The notes below the pieces were generated by a model. The model saw only the letters and a list, made by a program, of their open reading frames with translations. It was not told the origin of the DNA and did not search any database. Shown one piece after another: positions 54,152-60,845 of a stretch of DNA of 60,845 nucleotides. The first letter of the stretch is position 1, and every line of letters begins with the position of its first letter. Location: assembly GCF_002252755.1 (NCBI RefSeq), contig NZ_NHOY01000092.1, forward strand, positions 1 to 60,845. The letters are read 5' to 3'. The position numbers were made by a program, and so were the translations under genes. The stretch comes from Halorubrum sp. Hd13. Lineage in GTDB: Archaea; Halobacteriota; Halobacteria; Halobacteriales; Haloferacaceae.

Positions 54152-54979
54152 ATGGAGGTCGGCATCGTGGCGCGGAAGGGAAGCGAGCGCGCGGCGAGCC
54201 TCGCCGCGGAGCTGCGCGACGCCGTCGTCGCCGCGGGCGCGTCCGTCTGGCTCGACGCGGAGACGGCCGACGCGCTCGGCGAGGGTGACCGCGGCCGCTC
54301 GGTCGACGCCCTCGACGACGCGGACCTCGCCGTCGCGGTCGGCGGCGACGGGACGTTTCTCTTCGTCGCGCGCAACGCCGGCGACACGCCCATCGTCGGC
54401 GTCAACCTCGGGGAGGTGGGCTTCCTCAACGCGGTTCCCCCGTCGGACGCCGAAGCGGCCGTGCTCGCCGAGGTCGACGCGTTCGGTCGCGGCGAACTGG
54501 ACGTGCGGGAGGCGCCGCGGCTCGCGGCGCACGCGGGCGACTGGACGTCGGTGCCGGCGGCGAACGAGGTCGTGATCCAGAGCGACCGCCGCGGTCCCGG
54601 GGCCGGCGTCGACTACGAGGTCCGCGTCGACGGGAGCCGCTACGCGGGCGGCCACGCGGACGGCGTCCTCGTCGCGACCCCAACCGGGTCGACGGCGTAC
54701 AACCTCTCCGAGCGCGGCCCGCTCGTCGGCCCGGGCGTGAGCGGGATCATCGTGAACGAGATGGCCGCCGAGTCGGGGATGCCGCCGCTCGTCGTCGACG
54801 TCGACGCCGCGGTCACGGTCGCGGTCGAGGGCGTCGACGAGGCGACCGTCGTCAGCGACGGGCGGAACGTGACGACCCTAGAGGCGCCGGTCGAGGTGAC
54901 CGTCGAGCGGACGACGCCCCCGATGCGGATCGCCGGCCCCCCGTCGGACTTCTTCGAGGCGCTAGGGAAGCTCTCCTGA
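54152..54979 (+). CDS. nadK: NAD kinase
   Basis: Phosphorylates NAD to NADP; cytoplasmic, 275 residues. GGDGT motif with catalytic Asp66 (VGGDGTFLF), NEVVIQ and the NAD-binding segment GVLVATPTGSTAYNLSERGPLV. VNLGEVGFLN and the C-terminal VVSDGRNVTTLEAP also follow the family. Start ATG at 54152; an extra nine residues upstream are excluded because MEVGIVARKG matches the family start. TATA-like CCTTTTGTC is about 30 bases upstream. Divergent from the KaiC-type gene. Confidence 0.96.
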   Translation: MEVGIVARKGSERAASLAAELRDAVVAAGASVWLDAETADALGEGDRGRSVDALDDADLAVAVGGDGTFLFVARNAGDTPIVGVNLGEVGFLNAVPPSDAEAAVLAEVDAFGRGELDVREAPRLAAHAGDWTSVPAANEVVIQSDRRGPGAGVDYEVRVDGSRYAGGHADGVLVATPTGSTAYNLSERGPLVGPGVSGIIVNEMAAESGMPPLVVDVDAAVTVAVEGVDEATVVSDGRNVTTLEAPVEVTVERTTPPMRIAGPPSDFFEALGKLS

Positions 54980-55050
54980 GCGGGCGTCTCACCCGCGACC
55001 GCTCCCTCGACGCGAAAGCTTCAACCGACCGCCGGTCGCATCCGCGCTCG

Positions 55051-55578
55051 ATGGAGGTTCCCCTCGGACTGGCGCCGTTCGCCGGACAGTCCCGCGGCGA
55101 ACACGCCGCCGTGCTCGCGGGGGGCGCGGTCGCGTGCCTGATCGGTTACGTCGGCGCCGCGGCCCTGCTTTTCGGCGTCGGCGCGCTCGATCACGGCGAA
55201 CCCGCGGGACCGCGCCGCGTCGCGTCCGGGTTCGCGTCGCTCGCCTGTTGGGGATTCTACACCGCCGCGTTCGTGCGCGGCAAGGGCGGTCCGGTGACCG
55301 ACGCCCTCGCTTACCCGGTCGCGACGGTGACGCTGATACCGTTCGCGTTTCGGTGGATCGCGTTCGGCCCGGCTTGGGGCGCGGTCCGCGACCGGATCGG
55401 GTTCCTCGTCTTCCAACCCGGGCTGTTCCTCGACGCGGCGGCCCTGATCGCCCCGGGCGTCGCCTTCGGCGCCGGGCTCCTCGCGCTCTGGGCGAGCGTC
55501 CTCGGCGAGGACGCGGTCGAGGAGTGGCAGCGGGAGCACCTCCCGGAGGAGTTCCGGCGGGCGTTCGCCGACGAGTGA
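55051..55578 (+). CDS. Membrane protein of unknown function
   Basis: 175 residues with about four membrane helices (about 20-44, 57-75, 88-106, 128-153), each rich in Ala/Gly/Val. Haloarchaeal small membrane protein; C-terminal acidic helix WQREHLPEEFRRAFADE is soluble. CTTCAACC about 30 bases upstream of the ATG may act as TATA. No named family recognised. Confidence 0.75.
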   Translation: MEVPLGLAPFAGQSRGEHAAVLAGGAVACLIGYVGAAALLFGVGALDHGEPAGPRRVASGFASLACWGFYTAAFVRGKGGPVTDALAYPVATVTLIPFAFRWIAFGPAWGAVRDRIGFLVFQPGLFLDAAALIAPGVAFGAGLLALWASVLGEDAVEEWQREHLPEEFRRAFADE

Positions 55579-55681
55579 GTCGGCGGCGGGAGAGGCGGTC
55601 CGCCGCGGACGGCCGCGACCGCGCGACTGCGGGACGACGCCGGCCCACAAAGCGTTTATGCCGCGGAGCGAACCGTTGGGC

Positions 55682-56359
55682 GTGAACCGCCGGTTCGCGC
55701 TGTTCGGATACCTCGTCGCGGGCCTCGCCGTCGCCTGCGCGGCCGTCGCCGCTTGGATCGCGTCGCCCGAGGCCGCCGTCGCACGGCTCGCGTTGCTCGC
55801 CGACGACCCGGTCCGGTTCGGGGTCGCGCTGCTCGCGCTGACCGCCGTCAGGCCGCTGTTAGCGTGGCCGACGACGCTGCTCGCCGTGGCCGTCGGGTTC
55901 GGATACGGCTGGGTCGGCGTCCCGCTCGGCGTCGTCCTGTTGGTGGCGACGGCCGTCGTCCCCTACCGCCTCGCGCGGGCGGGGAGCGTCCGGGTCCGCG
56001 GCGCCTCTCGGACCGCGGACCGCCTCTGCGACGCGGGCGAGCGGCTGGCGACCGCCGCCGGAAGCCTCCGTGCCGTGGCGGCCACCCGTCTGCTTCCGCT
56101 CCCCTCAGACGCGGTCTCGGTCGGGGCGGGAGCCGCTGGAGTCCGCACGCGACCGTTCCTCCTCGGAACCGCGGCCGGCGAACTCCCGTGGGTGATCGTC
56201 GGCGTCGCCGTCGGCGTCTCGCTGGACCGGCTCGCCGCGGGTGACCTCTCCGCGGTCGATCCGACCGTGCTGGTCGCGATGGCCGGCACGGGAGCGCTGC
56301 TGCTCGCCGGCCCGCTGTATCGGACGTTCGTGCGAGAAGAATCCGCTGCAACGGCGTGA
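55682..56359 (+). CDS. VTT/TMEM64-like (DedA superfamily) membrane protein
   Basis: 225 residues with five or six helices. The conserved TVP38/TMEM64 core WPTTLLAVAVGFGYGWVGV (about 61-79), AATRLLPLPSDAVSVGAG and the following LLGTAAGELPWVIVGVAVG place it in the VTT family, of uncertain function (lipid scrambling is known for eukaryotic members). GTG at 55682 is chosen: TATA-like GCGTTTATG lies about 27 bases upstream and an earlier ATG (55658) is inside it. Stand-alone gene. Confidence 0.85.
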   Translation: MNRRFALFGYLVAGLAVACAAVAAWIASPEAAVARLALLADDPVRFGVALLALTAVRPLLAWPTTLLAVAVGFGYGWVGVPLGVVLLVATAVVPYRLARAGSVRVRGASRTADRLCDAGERLATAAGSLRAVAATRLLPLPSDAVSVGAGAAGVRTRPFLLGTAAGELPWVIVGVAVGVSLDRLAAGDLSAVDPTVLVAMAGTGALLLAGPLYRTFVREESAATA

Positions 56360-56628
56360 CCGCCGCGGTCGGCGGTCGATGCCCTCGCGCGGTCCCGATC
56401 GGGACCGCGACTGCGGGAGGAACGCGCCGATCGTTCGGAAGCACCGAGCCCCCGAACGGTCGATGCGAACCGTGTGCCTCTCTGATAGCCGATGCGAGCG
56501 TGCATTCCCATAGACCCCGGATCCCGGGACGAACCCAGCCCTAACCCCGAAGCCGCGGCGGCGGCGCCGTCGCGACGCCGATCCGAGACGGCTTCAACGG
56601 GGGTCTACGGGTTACTTACCGTCGATCC

Positions 56629-57354
56629 TCACGAACCGCCGTCGGACTCGTTCCCGCCGCCGTCACCCTCGTCGGTCCCCCCGTAGGAGACCTCGATCCC
56701 GCGCGGAACCGGACGCAGGAGGTACGAGCCGTTCCCCCGGCGCACCGGCGCGAAGTCGGCGGTGAATCTCGTCCGGGTGTTCTCGCGGACTTCGAACGCC
56801 TCGTTGAACGTCAGCGGCGCGTTCCCGGGCAGGTCGACGTCAGCCTCGTCGCCGCCCTCCAGGGTACCGTCGACGTTCGTGACGTCGAGCTGGAGGAACT
56901 GGTACGTGCCGACCGACAGCTCCCGTTCGTCGATCAGCTGCGTCTCGCCGTTCTGCAGCCGGACGAGGTCCGCCTCCTGTGACTCGTCGAACTCGTGGTA
57001 CTCGCGACCGGCGGGTTCGTCGCCGTCACCGTCGTCGGTCTCGTTGCCGTCGTCGTCGCCGTCAGTCGCGTTCGCGTCGTCGCCGCCGTCACCGTCGGTC
57101 TCGTTTCCGTCCGCGCCGCTCTCGGCGCCTTCGGCTCCGAGCCAGATCCCCTGGACGGTGACCACGAGCGACTCGAAATCACCGATGTCGGCCGGCTGGT
57201 CAGTCACTCTGGTCGCGAGCGTTCCGGTCGCGCGGCCGACGCAGCCGGCGAGCCCGGCGGCCCCGAGCGCGGCGGCGCCGGTCGCCTGCAGGTAGGTCCG
57301 TCGGGAGACCGAATCGGTCTCGGCCGCGTCGGCGGCGGGCGTGCGGTCCGTCAC
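56629..57354 (-). CDS. Tat lipoprotein with DUF4382-like domain
   Basis: 241 residues. Tat signal SRRTYLQATG and lipobox LAGC (about 33-38) predict a lipid-anchored extracellular protein. The rest has a DUF4382-like fold: VVTVQGIWL, LVRLQNGETQLIDERELSVGTY with QLDVTNVDGTLEG, and RPVPRGIEVSYG. An Asp/Gly/Asn-rich insert of about 50 residues (GNETDGDGGDDAN...) is likely disordered and possibly glycosylated. A GTG start at 57354 lies one base after the previous gene's stop. Function unknown. Confidence 0.82.
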   Translation of the reverse strand: MTDRTPAADAAETDSVSRRTYLQATGAAALGAAGLAGCVGRATGTLATRVTDQPADIGDFESLVVTVQGIWLGAEGAESGADGNETDGDGGDDANATDGDDDGNETDDGDGDEPAGREYHEFDESQEADLVRLQNGETQLIDERELSVGTYQFLQLDVTNVDGTLEGGDEADVDLPGNAPLTFNEAFEVRENTRTRFTADFAPVRRGNGSYLLRPVPRGIEVSYGGTDEGDGGGNESDGGS

Positions 57355-57355
57355 G

Positions 57356-57661
57356 TTACGCGCCCCCCGACTCGTCGTCGGTCTCGGCGTCGTCACCGGC
57401 GTCGGCGTCGTCCCCGTTGCCGGCGACGTCGCTCACGGAGTCACCGAGGTCGTCGACGCCGCCCGAGAGGAAGTCGTTCACGCTACTCAGGATGTCGCCG
57501 ACGAAGTCCGGCACCTGATCCGGCAGGTCGCTCGGCGGGCCCGCGTCGCCCGACGCGTCGTCCGGTCCGGGCGTCGCCGCGACGGCACCGGCGGCCGCGC
57601 CGGTCCCGACTAGTACCACCGCGGCCAGCGCCACGATCAGTGTCGTTCGAATCGCGTTCAT
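57356..57661 (-). CDS. Secreted small acidic protein
   Basis: 101 residues. N-terminal Sec-type signal or anchor (MNAIRTTLIVALAAVVLVGT, about 1-30) and an acidic, disordered extracellular part with DILSSVNDFLSGGVDDLGD. No domain recognised. It is the first gene of a two-gene operon: the lipoprotein starts one base after its stop. Exported and probably bound to or shed from the membrane. Confidence 0.75.
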   Translation of the reverse strand: MNAIRTTLIVALAAVVLVGTGAAAGAVAATPGPDDASGDAGPPSDLPDQVPDFVGDILSSVNDFLSGGVDDLGDSVSDVAGNGDDADAGDDAETDDESGGA

Positions 57662-57847
57662 GACGATTTCTCCTCGGAGCGCGACCCTCTTTAATGGAAG
57701 AAGCCCTTCAGCCCATTTGGCTCCGATTTAACGCGGTTTAATCGCATGCAGGCGGCCTGACGGCTCGATCGCGACCTTCCCAGCCACCACTTATAAAAGA
57801 ACACGCCGAACGGTCGCGGTCGACGGCGCGGCCGCGGACGACGTCTC

Positions 57848-58051
57848 CGGCGACGACCGATCGCCTTCCGGACCGGCGACGACCGATCGCCTTCCGGACC
57901 GGCGACGACCGATCGCCTTCCGGACCGGCGACGACCGATCGCCTTCCGGACCGGCGACGACCGATCGCCTTCCGGACCGGCGACGACCGATCGCCTTCCG
58001 GACCGGCGACGACCGATCGCCTTCCGGACCGGCGACGACCGACCGCCTCCC
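57848..58051. repeat. 26-base minisatellite, about 7.8 copies
   Basis: Seven exact 26-base units with core CGACGACCGATCGCCTTCCG plus GACCGG, and a degenerate eighth. No spacers, so not CRISPR. Lies in the gap between aspS (ends 58111) and the secreted-protein gene (starts 57661). The rest of 57662-58110 shows a TTATAAAAG TATA-like box (57790) and nothing else I recognise. Confidence 0.95.
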
Positions 58052-58110
58052 GGGGAACACCATCCTCCGCGACGGACCGTCACGCGGCGGGTCGTCCCGG
58101 GTCGACGCCG

Positions 58111-59415
58111 TTACGGCTCCAGCCGGTTCGGGTCGCGCGGGAACATGATCGCCTCCTTGATGTTGTCGAGGTCGGCGACCTTCTGGACGAGGCGGTCGAT
58201 GCCGAGCCCGTAGCCGCCGTGGGGCGGCGTGCCGAAGCTGAGCGCCTCGATGTAGAACTCGAAGTTCGCGGTCTCGACGCCCTCCTCCTCCATGACGTCG
58301 ACCATGCGGTCGACGTCGTGCTCGCGCTGACCGCCCGAGGAGAGCTCCTGGCCTTTATAAATGAGGTCGAACTTCCGCGAGGCGATGTCGTCCTCGGGGA
58401 CGTCCTGCATGTAGTAGAACTTCTCGTCGGGGTAGCCGACGACGAAGAACGCCGGATGCCCCTGCTCTTCGAAGTGCTCGCCGAGCAGCTTCTCCCCCTT
58501 CGTGTCGAGGTCGGTCGGATCGTCCGGGAAGTGGCCGTACTCGGTCTCCAGGATATCGAGCGCCTCGTCGAAGGTGATCCGCGGGAAGTCGTCCTCGGGC
58601 ACGGCGAGGTCGACGTCGAGGAGATCGAGCTCGCGCTCGGCGTTCTCGGCGGCCGCGCGGAGCGCGTACCGCAGCGACTCCTCCTGGACGTCCATCACGT
58701 CGTCGTGGTCGTCGATGTACGCGAGCTCGACGTCGAACATCGCGATCTCGGAGACGTGCCGGGAGGTGGCGAAGTCCTCCGCGCGGAACGCGGTGCCCGT
58801 CTCGTAGACGGCCTCGTAGCCGGAGGCCATCAGCATTTGCTTGTACAGCTGCGGGCTCTGAGAGAGGAACGCGTCCTTGTTGTAGTAGAGGATCGGGAAC
58901 AGCTCCGCGCCGCCCTCGGCGCCGCCCTTCGAGATGAGCGGCGTCTTGATGTCGACGAACCCCTCGTCGTCGAACCACTCCTCCATCGCCGTCATCAGCT
59001 TCGAGCGCAGGCTGAACACGGCGAGCGTCTCCGGCTTCCGGAGGTCGAGCGCGCGGTTGTCGAGCCGGGTCGAGAGGTCCACCTCGATGTCCTTCGAGAT
59101 CTCCAGCGGGAGCGGGGAGTCGGCCTCGTCGATGACCTCGTACTCGGTCGGCGCGATCTCGACGCCGCCGGGCGCCTGGTCGCTCTCCAGCGGCTCGCCG
59201 ACCACGCGGACCACGTCCTCGGCGCCGGCGTCCTGCACGGCCTCGAACAGCTCCGGCTCGCGTTCCTCTTTGAAGACGACCTGAATGAGTCCTTCGCGGT
59301 CGCGCACGATGAGGAAGACGAGGCCTCCCAGGTCGCGGATCTCGTGGACGTGGCCGGCGATGGCGACCTCGTCCGCGTCCGGTTCGACGTCCGACGTGTG
59401 GATTCGCTCGATCAT
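58111..59415 (-). CDS. aspS: Aspartyl-tRNA synthetase (archaeal/non-discriminating type)
   Basis: Attaches Asp to tRNA-Asp, and in archaea commonly also to tRNA-Asn for later amidation. 434 residues from ATG at 59415 (an extra 14 residues upstream are excluded). OB-fold anticodon domain with [20 protein letters not shown] (about 18-37), motif 2 [11 protein letters not shown], and motif 3 [12 protein letters not shown] near the C-terminus. Class II catalytic core with [19 protein letters not shown]. No adjacent GatCAB. Its C-terminal end lies 60 bases from the minisatellite. Confidence 0.96.
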   Translation of the reverse strand: MIERIHTSDVEPDADEVAIAGHVHEIRDLGGLVFLIVRDREGLIQVVFKEEREPELFEAVQDAGAEDVVRVVGEPLESDQAPGGVEIAPTEYEVIDEADSPLPLEISKDIEVDLSTRLDNRALDLRKPETLAVFSLRSKLMTAMEEWFDDEGFVDIKTPLISKGGAEGGAELFPILYYNKDAFLSQSPQLYKQMLMASGYEAVYETGTAFRAEDFATSRHVSEIAMFDVELAYIDDHDDVMDVQEESLRYALRAAAENAERELDLLDVDLAVPEDDFPRITFDEALDILETEYGHFPDDPTDLDTKGEKLLGEHFEEQGHPAFFVVGYPDEKFYYMQDVPEDDIASRKFDLIYKGQELSSGGQREHDVDRMVDVMEEEGVETANFEFYIEALSFGTPPHGGYGLGIDRLVQKVADLDNIKEAIMFPRDPNRLEP

Positions 59416-59669
59416 AACGGTGGCTTCGTTACGTGCATCTGGTCGGGCGTTCGGCATAGGCCTGTCGTCTCGCCGTCGACGGAACCCGTCGCCCGCGACG
59501 GTCTCGGCGGGGATTCGCGGCGATCACGCCCGGGGAACCCGTCGGTCTCTGGACCGCCTTCCTCGCCGAGGCGACGTCGCGTGACACTGCCTCACAACCT
59601 CGCCATAGATTTAATAACCATCCGACATATTGACGGAGTAACGGCGCATTCGCGCCGCGGAGTCCACGT

Positions 59670-59780
59670 ATGACCCACGCCCGTTCCCCCGTTCCGACGT
59701 CCGCCGCCGACAGCGGCGCGCTCCTCGGCTGGAACGGCTACGAGGCTCCGAACACACGGTCCGTCCGGCCGACCGCGTAA
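59670..59780 (+). CDS. Possible 36-residue small protein or leader peptide
   Basis: ATG at 59670 to TAA at 59780; the peptide contains ALLGWNGYEAPNTRSVRPTA at its C-terminus. A good TATA (GATTTAATAACC, about 59607-59618) lies upstream and would start a transcript near 59640, leaving a short leader. The next gene starts at 59979 on the same strand, so it may be a leader ORF. No other evidence that it is translated. The rest of 59416-59978 has no gene I can support. Confidence 0.35.
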   Translation: MTHARSPVPTSAADSGALLGWNGYEAPNTRSVRPTA

Positions 59781-59978
59781 CGCGCGTCGGCTGGGGAGGT
59801 TCCCCCGCGGGACGGACCGTATCCCGTTCTCTCCAGCCGCCGCGTCGACCGCTGAACTGCCCGGACGCGACCCTCCCCTCGCGAGCGCCGACGCCGCCTC
59901 GCCGCCCGCTCCCGCGGGCGTCGACGGCGACCCGCGGCGTTCGAGGTCGCACCGCGTTCGACTCGCGGCGAGGGCCTC

Positions 59979-60395
59979 ATGGCAGCAGCCATCCGCACGC
60001 AGACGGTGGAAGCGACGGTGACCGTTCGCGTCTCGCAGGCGGCCGGGGGCGACCTCGCGGCGGGCGCCCGGCGACAGCTGGAGCGCGTCGACGGCGTGAC
60101 CGTCGAGGATCTGACGATCGCCGGGGTCCGGCCGGGCCTGAACGACACCACGGTCGAGGCGGTCGCGACCCTCTCCGTCGAGGACGAGGGTCCGGTCGCC
60201 GACCCCGACGGGGAGACGGCAGGGAGACCCAACGACGAGACGAGAGGGAGACCCAACGACGAGACGAGAGGGAGACCCGGTGGGGGCCCGCGATCGGAGC
60301 CGCCCGGCGGCGTCGCGGACCGCATCGCGTCGCGCCTGGCGGACCGGTTCGGCGTGGAACCAGAGCGCGTCGAACGGGTCGATCCTCCGGAGTGA
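59979..60395 (+). CDS. Hypothetical protein with internal repeat
   Basis: 138 residues. The first 70 form an alpha/beta-like pattern (VEATVTVRVSQAAGGDLAAG, VTVEDLTIAGVRPGLNDTTV, EAVATLSVEDEG). A disordered 8-residue repeat (ETRGRPND, twice plus a partial) follows, and the last part is helical (DRIASRLADRFGVEPERV). I do not recognise the family. It faces larC convergently, 25 bases apart. The start ATG at 59979 could be preceded by others in the same frame. Confidence 0.65.
   Translation: MAAAIRTQTVEATVTVRVSQAAGGDLAAGARRQLERVDGVTVEDLTIAGVRPGLNDTTVEAVATLSVEDEGPVADPDGETAGRPNDETRGRPNDETRGRPGGGPRSEPPGGVADRIASRLADRFGVEPERVERVDPPE
60213..60282. repeat. 24-base in-frame repeat in the hypothetical gene
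   Basis: GAGACGAGAGGGAGACCCAA plus CGAC twice, with partial flanking copies; encodes the ETRGRPND octapeptide. Multiple of three. Confidence 0.88.
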
Positions 60396-60420
60396 CCGGG
60401 ACGGTTTCGATCGGTTTCCG

Positions 60421-60845
60421 TCACTCGCCCGCCCGGTCGCGGACCTGCGCCTCGGCCCGCCGGAGCACGTCCCGGATCGGGAGCCCCGCGGCCTCGGCGA
60501 CCGCGACCGCGTCGTCGTACTCGGCGCTCACGTCGTAGACGTCGCCGTCGGCGGTCGACGCCACCTTCACCGACACCTCGTGGGCGTCGCCGTCGACCGC
60601 GAGCGTCGCCGTCTCGAAGGCGCGGTCCGCGATCCACCGGTGGCTCGCGCCCGACTGCCGGACGCCGAGGGTCCCCGTCTCGCGGGCGAGCCGTTCCGCC
60701 ACCGCCTCGGCGTCGTCGGGCTTGCAGACGACATTCACGAGGTGTCCCGGCCGCGACTTCTTCATCGTCGTCGGGAGGATGGTCACGTCGCGGGCGCCGG
60801 CGCGCGTGAGCGTCTCCTGAAGCCCGCCGAGCACCTCCGGCGACG
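60421..60845 (-). CDS. larC: LarC-like nickel insertion protein, C-terminal part (cut by window edge)
   Basis: About 141 residues of the C-terminal part are present; the gene continues beyond 60845. The segment TILPTTMKKSRPGHLVNVVC matches the C-terminus of LarC, which builds the nickel-pincer cofactor of lactate racemase from a pyridinium-thiocarboxylate nucleotide and Ni2+. It also has RETGTLGVRQ and SVKVASTADGDVYDVSAEYDD. Whether a lactate racemase is nearby cannot be seen. Confidence 0.88.
   Translation of the reverse strand, partial: SPEVLGGLQETLTRAGARDVTILPTTMKKSRPGHLVNVVCKPDDAEAVAERLARETGTLGVRQSGASHRWIADRAFETATLAVDGDAHEVSVKVASTADGDVYDVSAEYDDAVAVAEAAGLPIRDVLRRAEAQVRDRAGE

Noticed and set aside
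57848-58051. CRISPR array
   Set aside because: Units are adjacent with no unique spacers and no cas genes in the window.
57691-58083. Minus-strand ORF over the 26-base repeat (RRSGRRSVVAGPEGD pattern)
   Set aside because: Direct translation of the minisatellite; no protein-like composition.

Overview
The window is a chromosomal segment of a halophilic archaeon (class Halobacteria). The DNA is GC-rich, the proteins are strongly Asp/Glu-rich and Lys-poor, many genes have an archaeal TATA box about 25-30 bases before the start codon (leaderless transcripts), and the rRNA operon has the haloarchaeal order 16S - tRNA-Ala - 23S - 5S. The gene set looks like a Halorubrum-type genome, but genus is inference. 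I saw no transposase, integrase, prophage or CRISPR array.

Layout. 1-5550: a complete rRNA operon on the minus strand, with two promoter-like elements, bulge-helix-bulge-type processing stems around 16S and 23S, and a small tRNA-like element just before 5S. 6080-8520: TATA-binding protein, then an Orc1/Cdc6 initiator on the opposite strand. The region upstream of orc1 carries four matching origin-recognition-box-like elements in inverted orientation around an AT-rich stretch, which is a likely replication origin. 8700-33000: mostly single genes and short operons: membrane proteins, MATE exporter, MscS channel, PAC2 protein, TrmB-type regulator, aldo/keto reductase, XPB-like helicase, archaeal adenylate kinase, a TPP enzyme, dehydrogenases, a SAMP/MoaD ubiquitin-like protein with two small partners, a GMC oxidoreductase and an AbrB-PhoU regulator.

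33300-43600 is a coherent metabolic block. A five-gene branched-chain-amino-acid-type ABC transporter (binding protein, livG, livF, livH, livM) has nearly every gene overlapping the next, and the last permease gene overlaps a KAS III-like condensing enzyme. Around it are a MaoC hydratase, a bat-type HTH regulator, an acyl-CoA ligase and an alpha/beta hydrolase. This suggests uptake and CoA-linked processing of an organic acid or amino-acid-like compound; the substrate cannot be read from sequence.

43700-60845: an intron-containing tRNA-Glu(UUC), cystathionine synthase/lyase, 2-hydroxyacid dehydrogenase, cyclophilin, universal stress protein, TruA, an HTH regulator, NAD synthetase, an M28 peptidase, tRNA-Gly(CCC), a KaiC/RecA-type ATPase with a long disordered DPFGG-rich N-terminus, NAD kinase, membrane proteins, a lipoprotein pair, aspartyl-tRNA synthetase and the 3' part of larC, cut by the window edge.

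A recurrent feature is short GC-rich tandem repeats (16-31 base units, 2-8 copies). Most lie directly after stop codons; some lie in frame inside genes.
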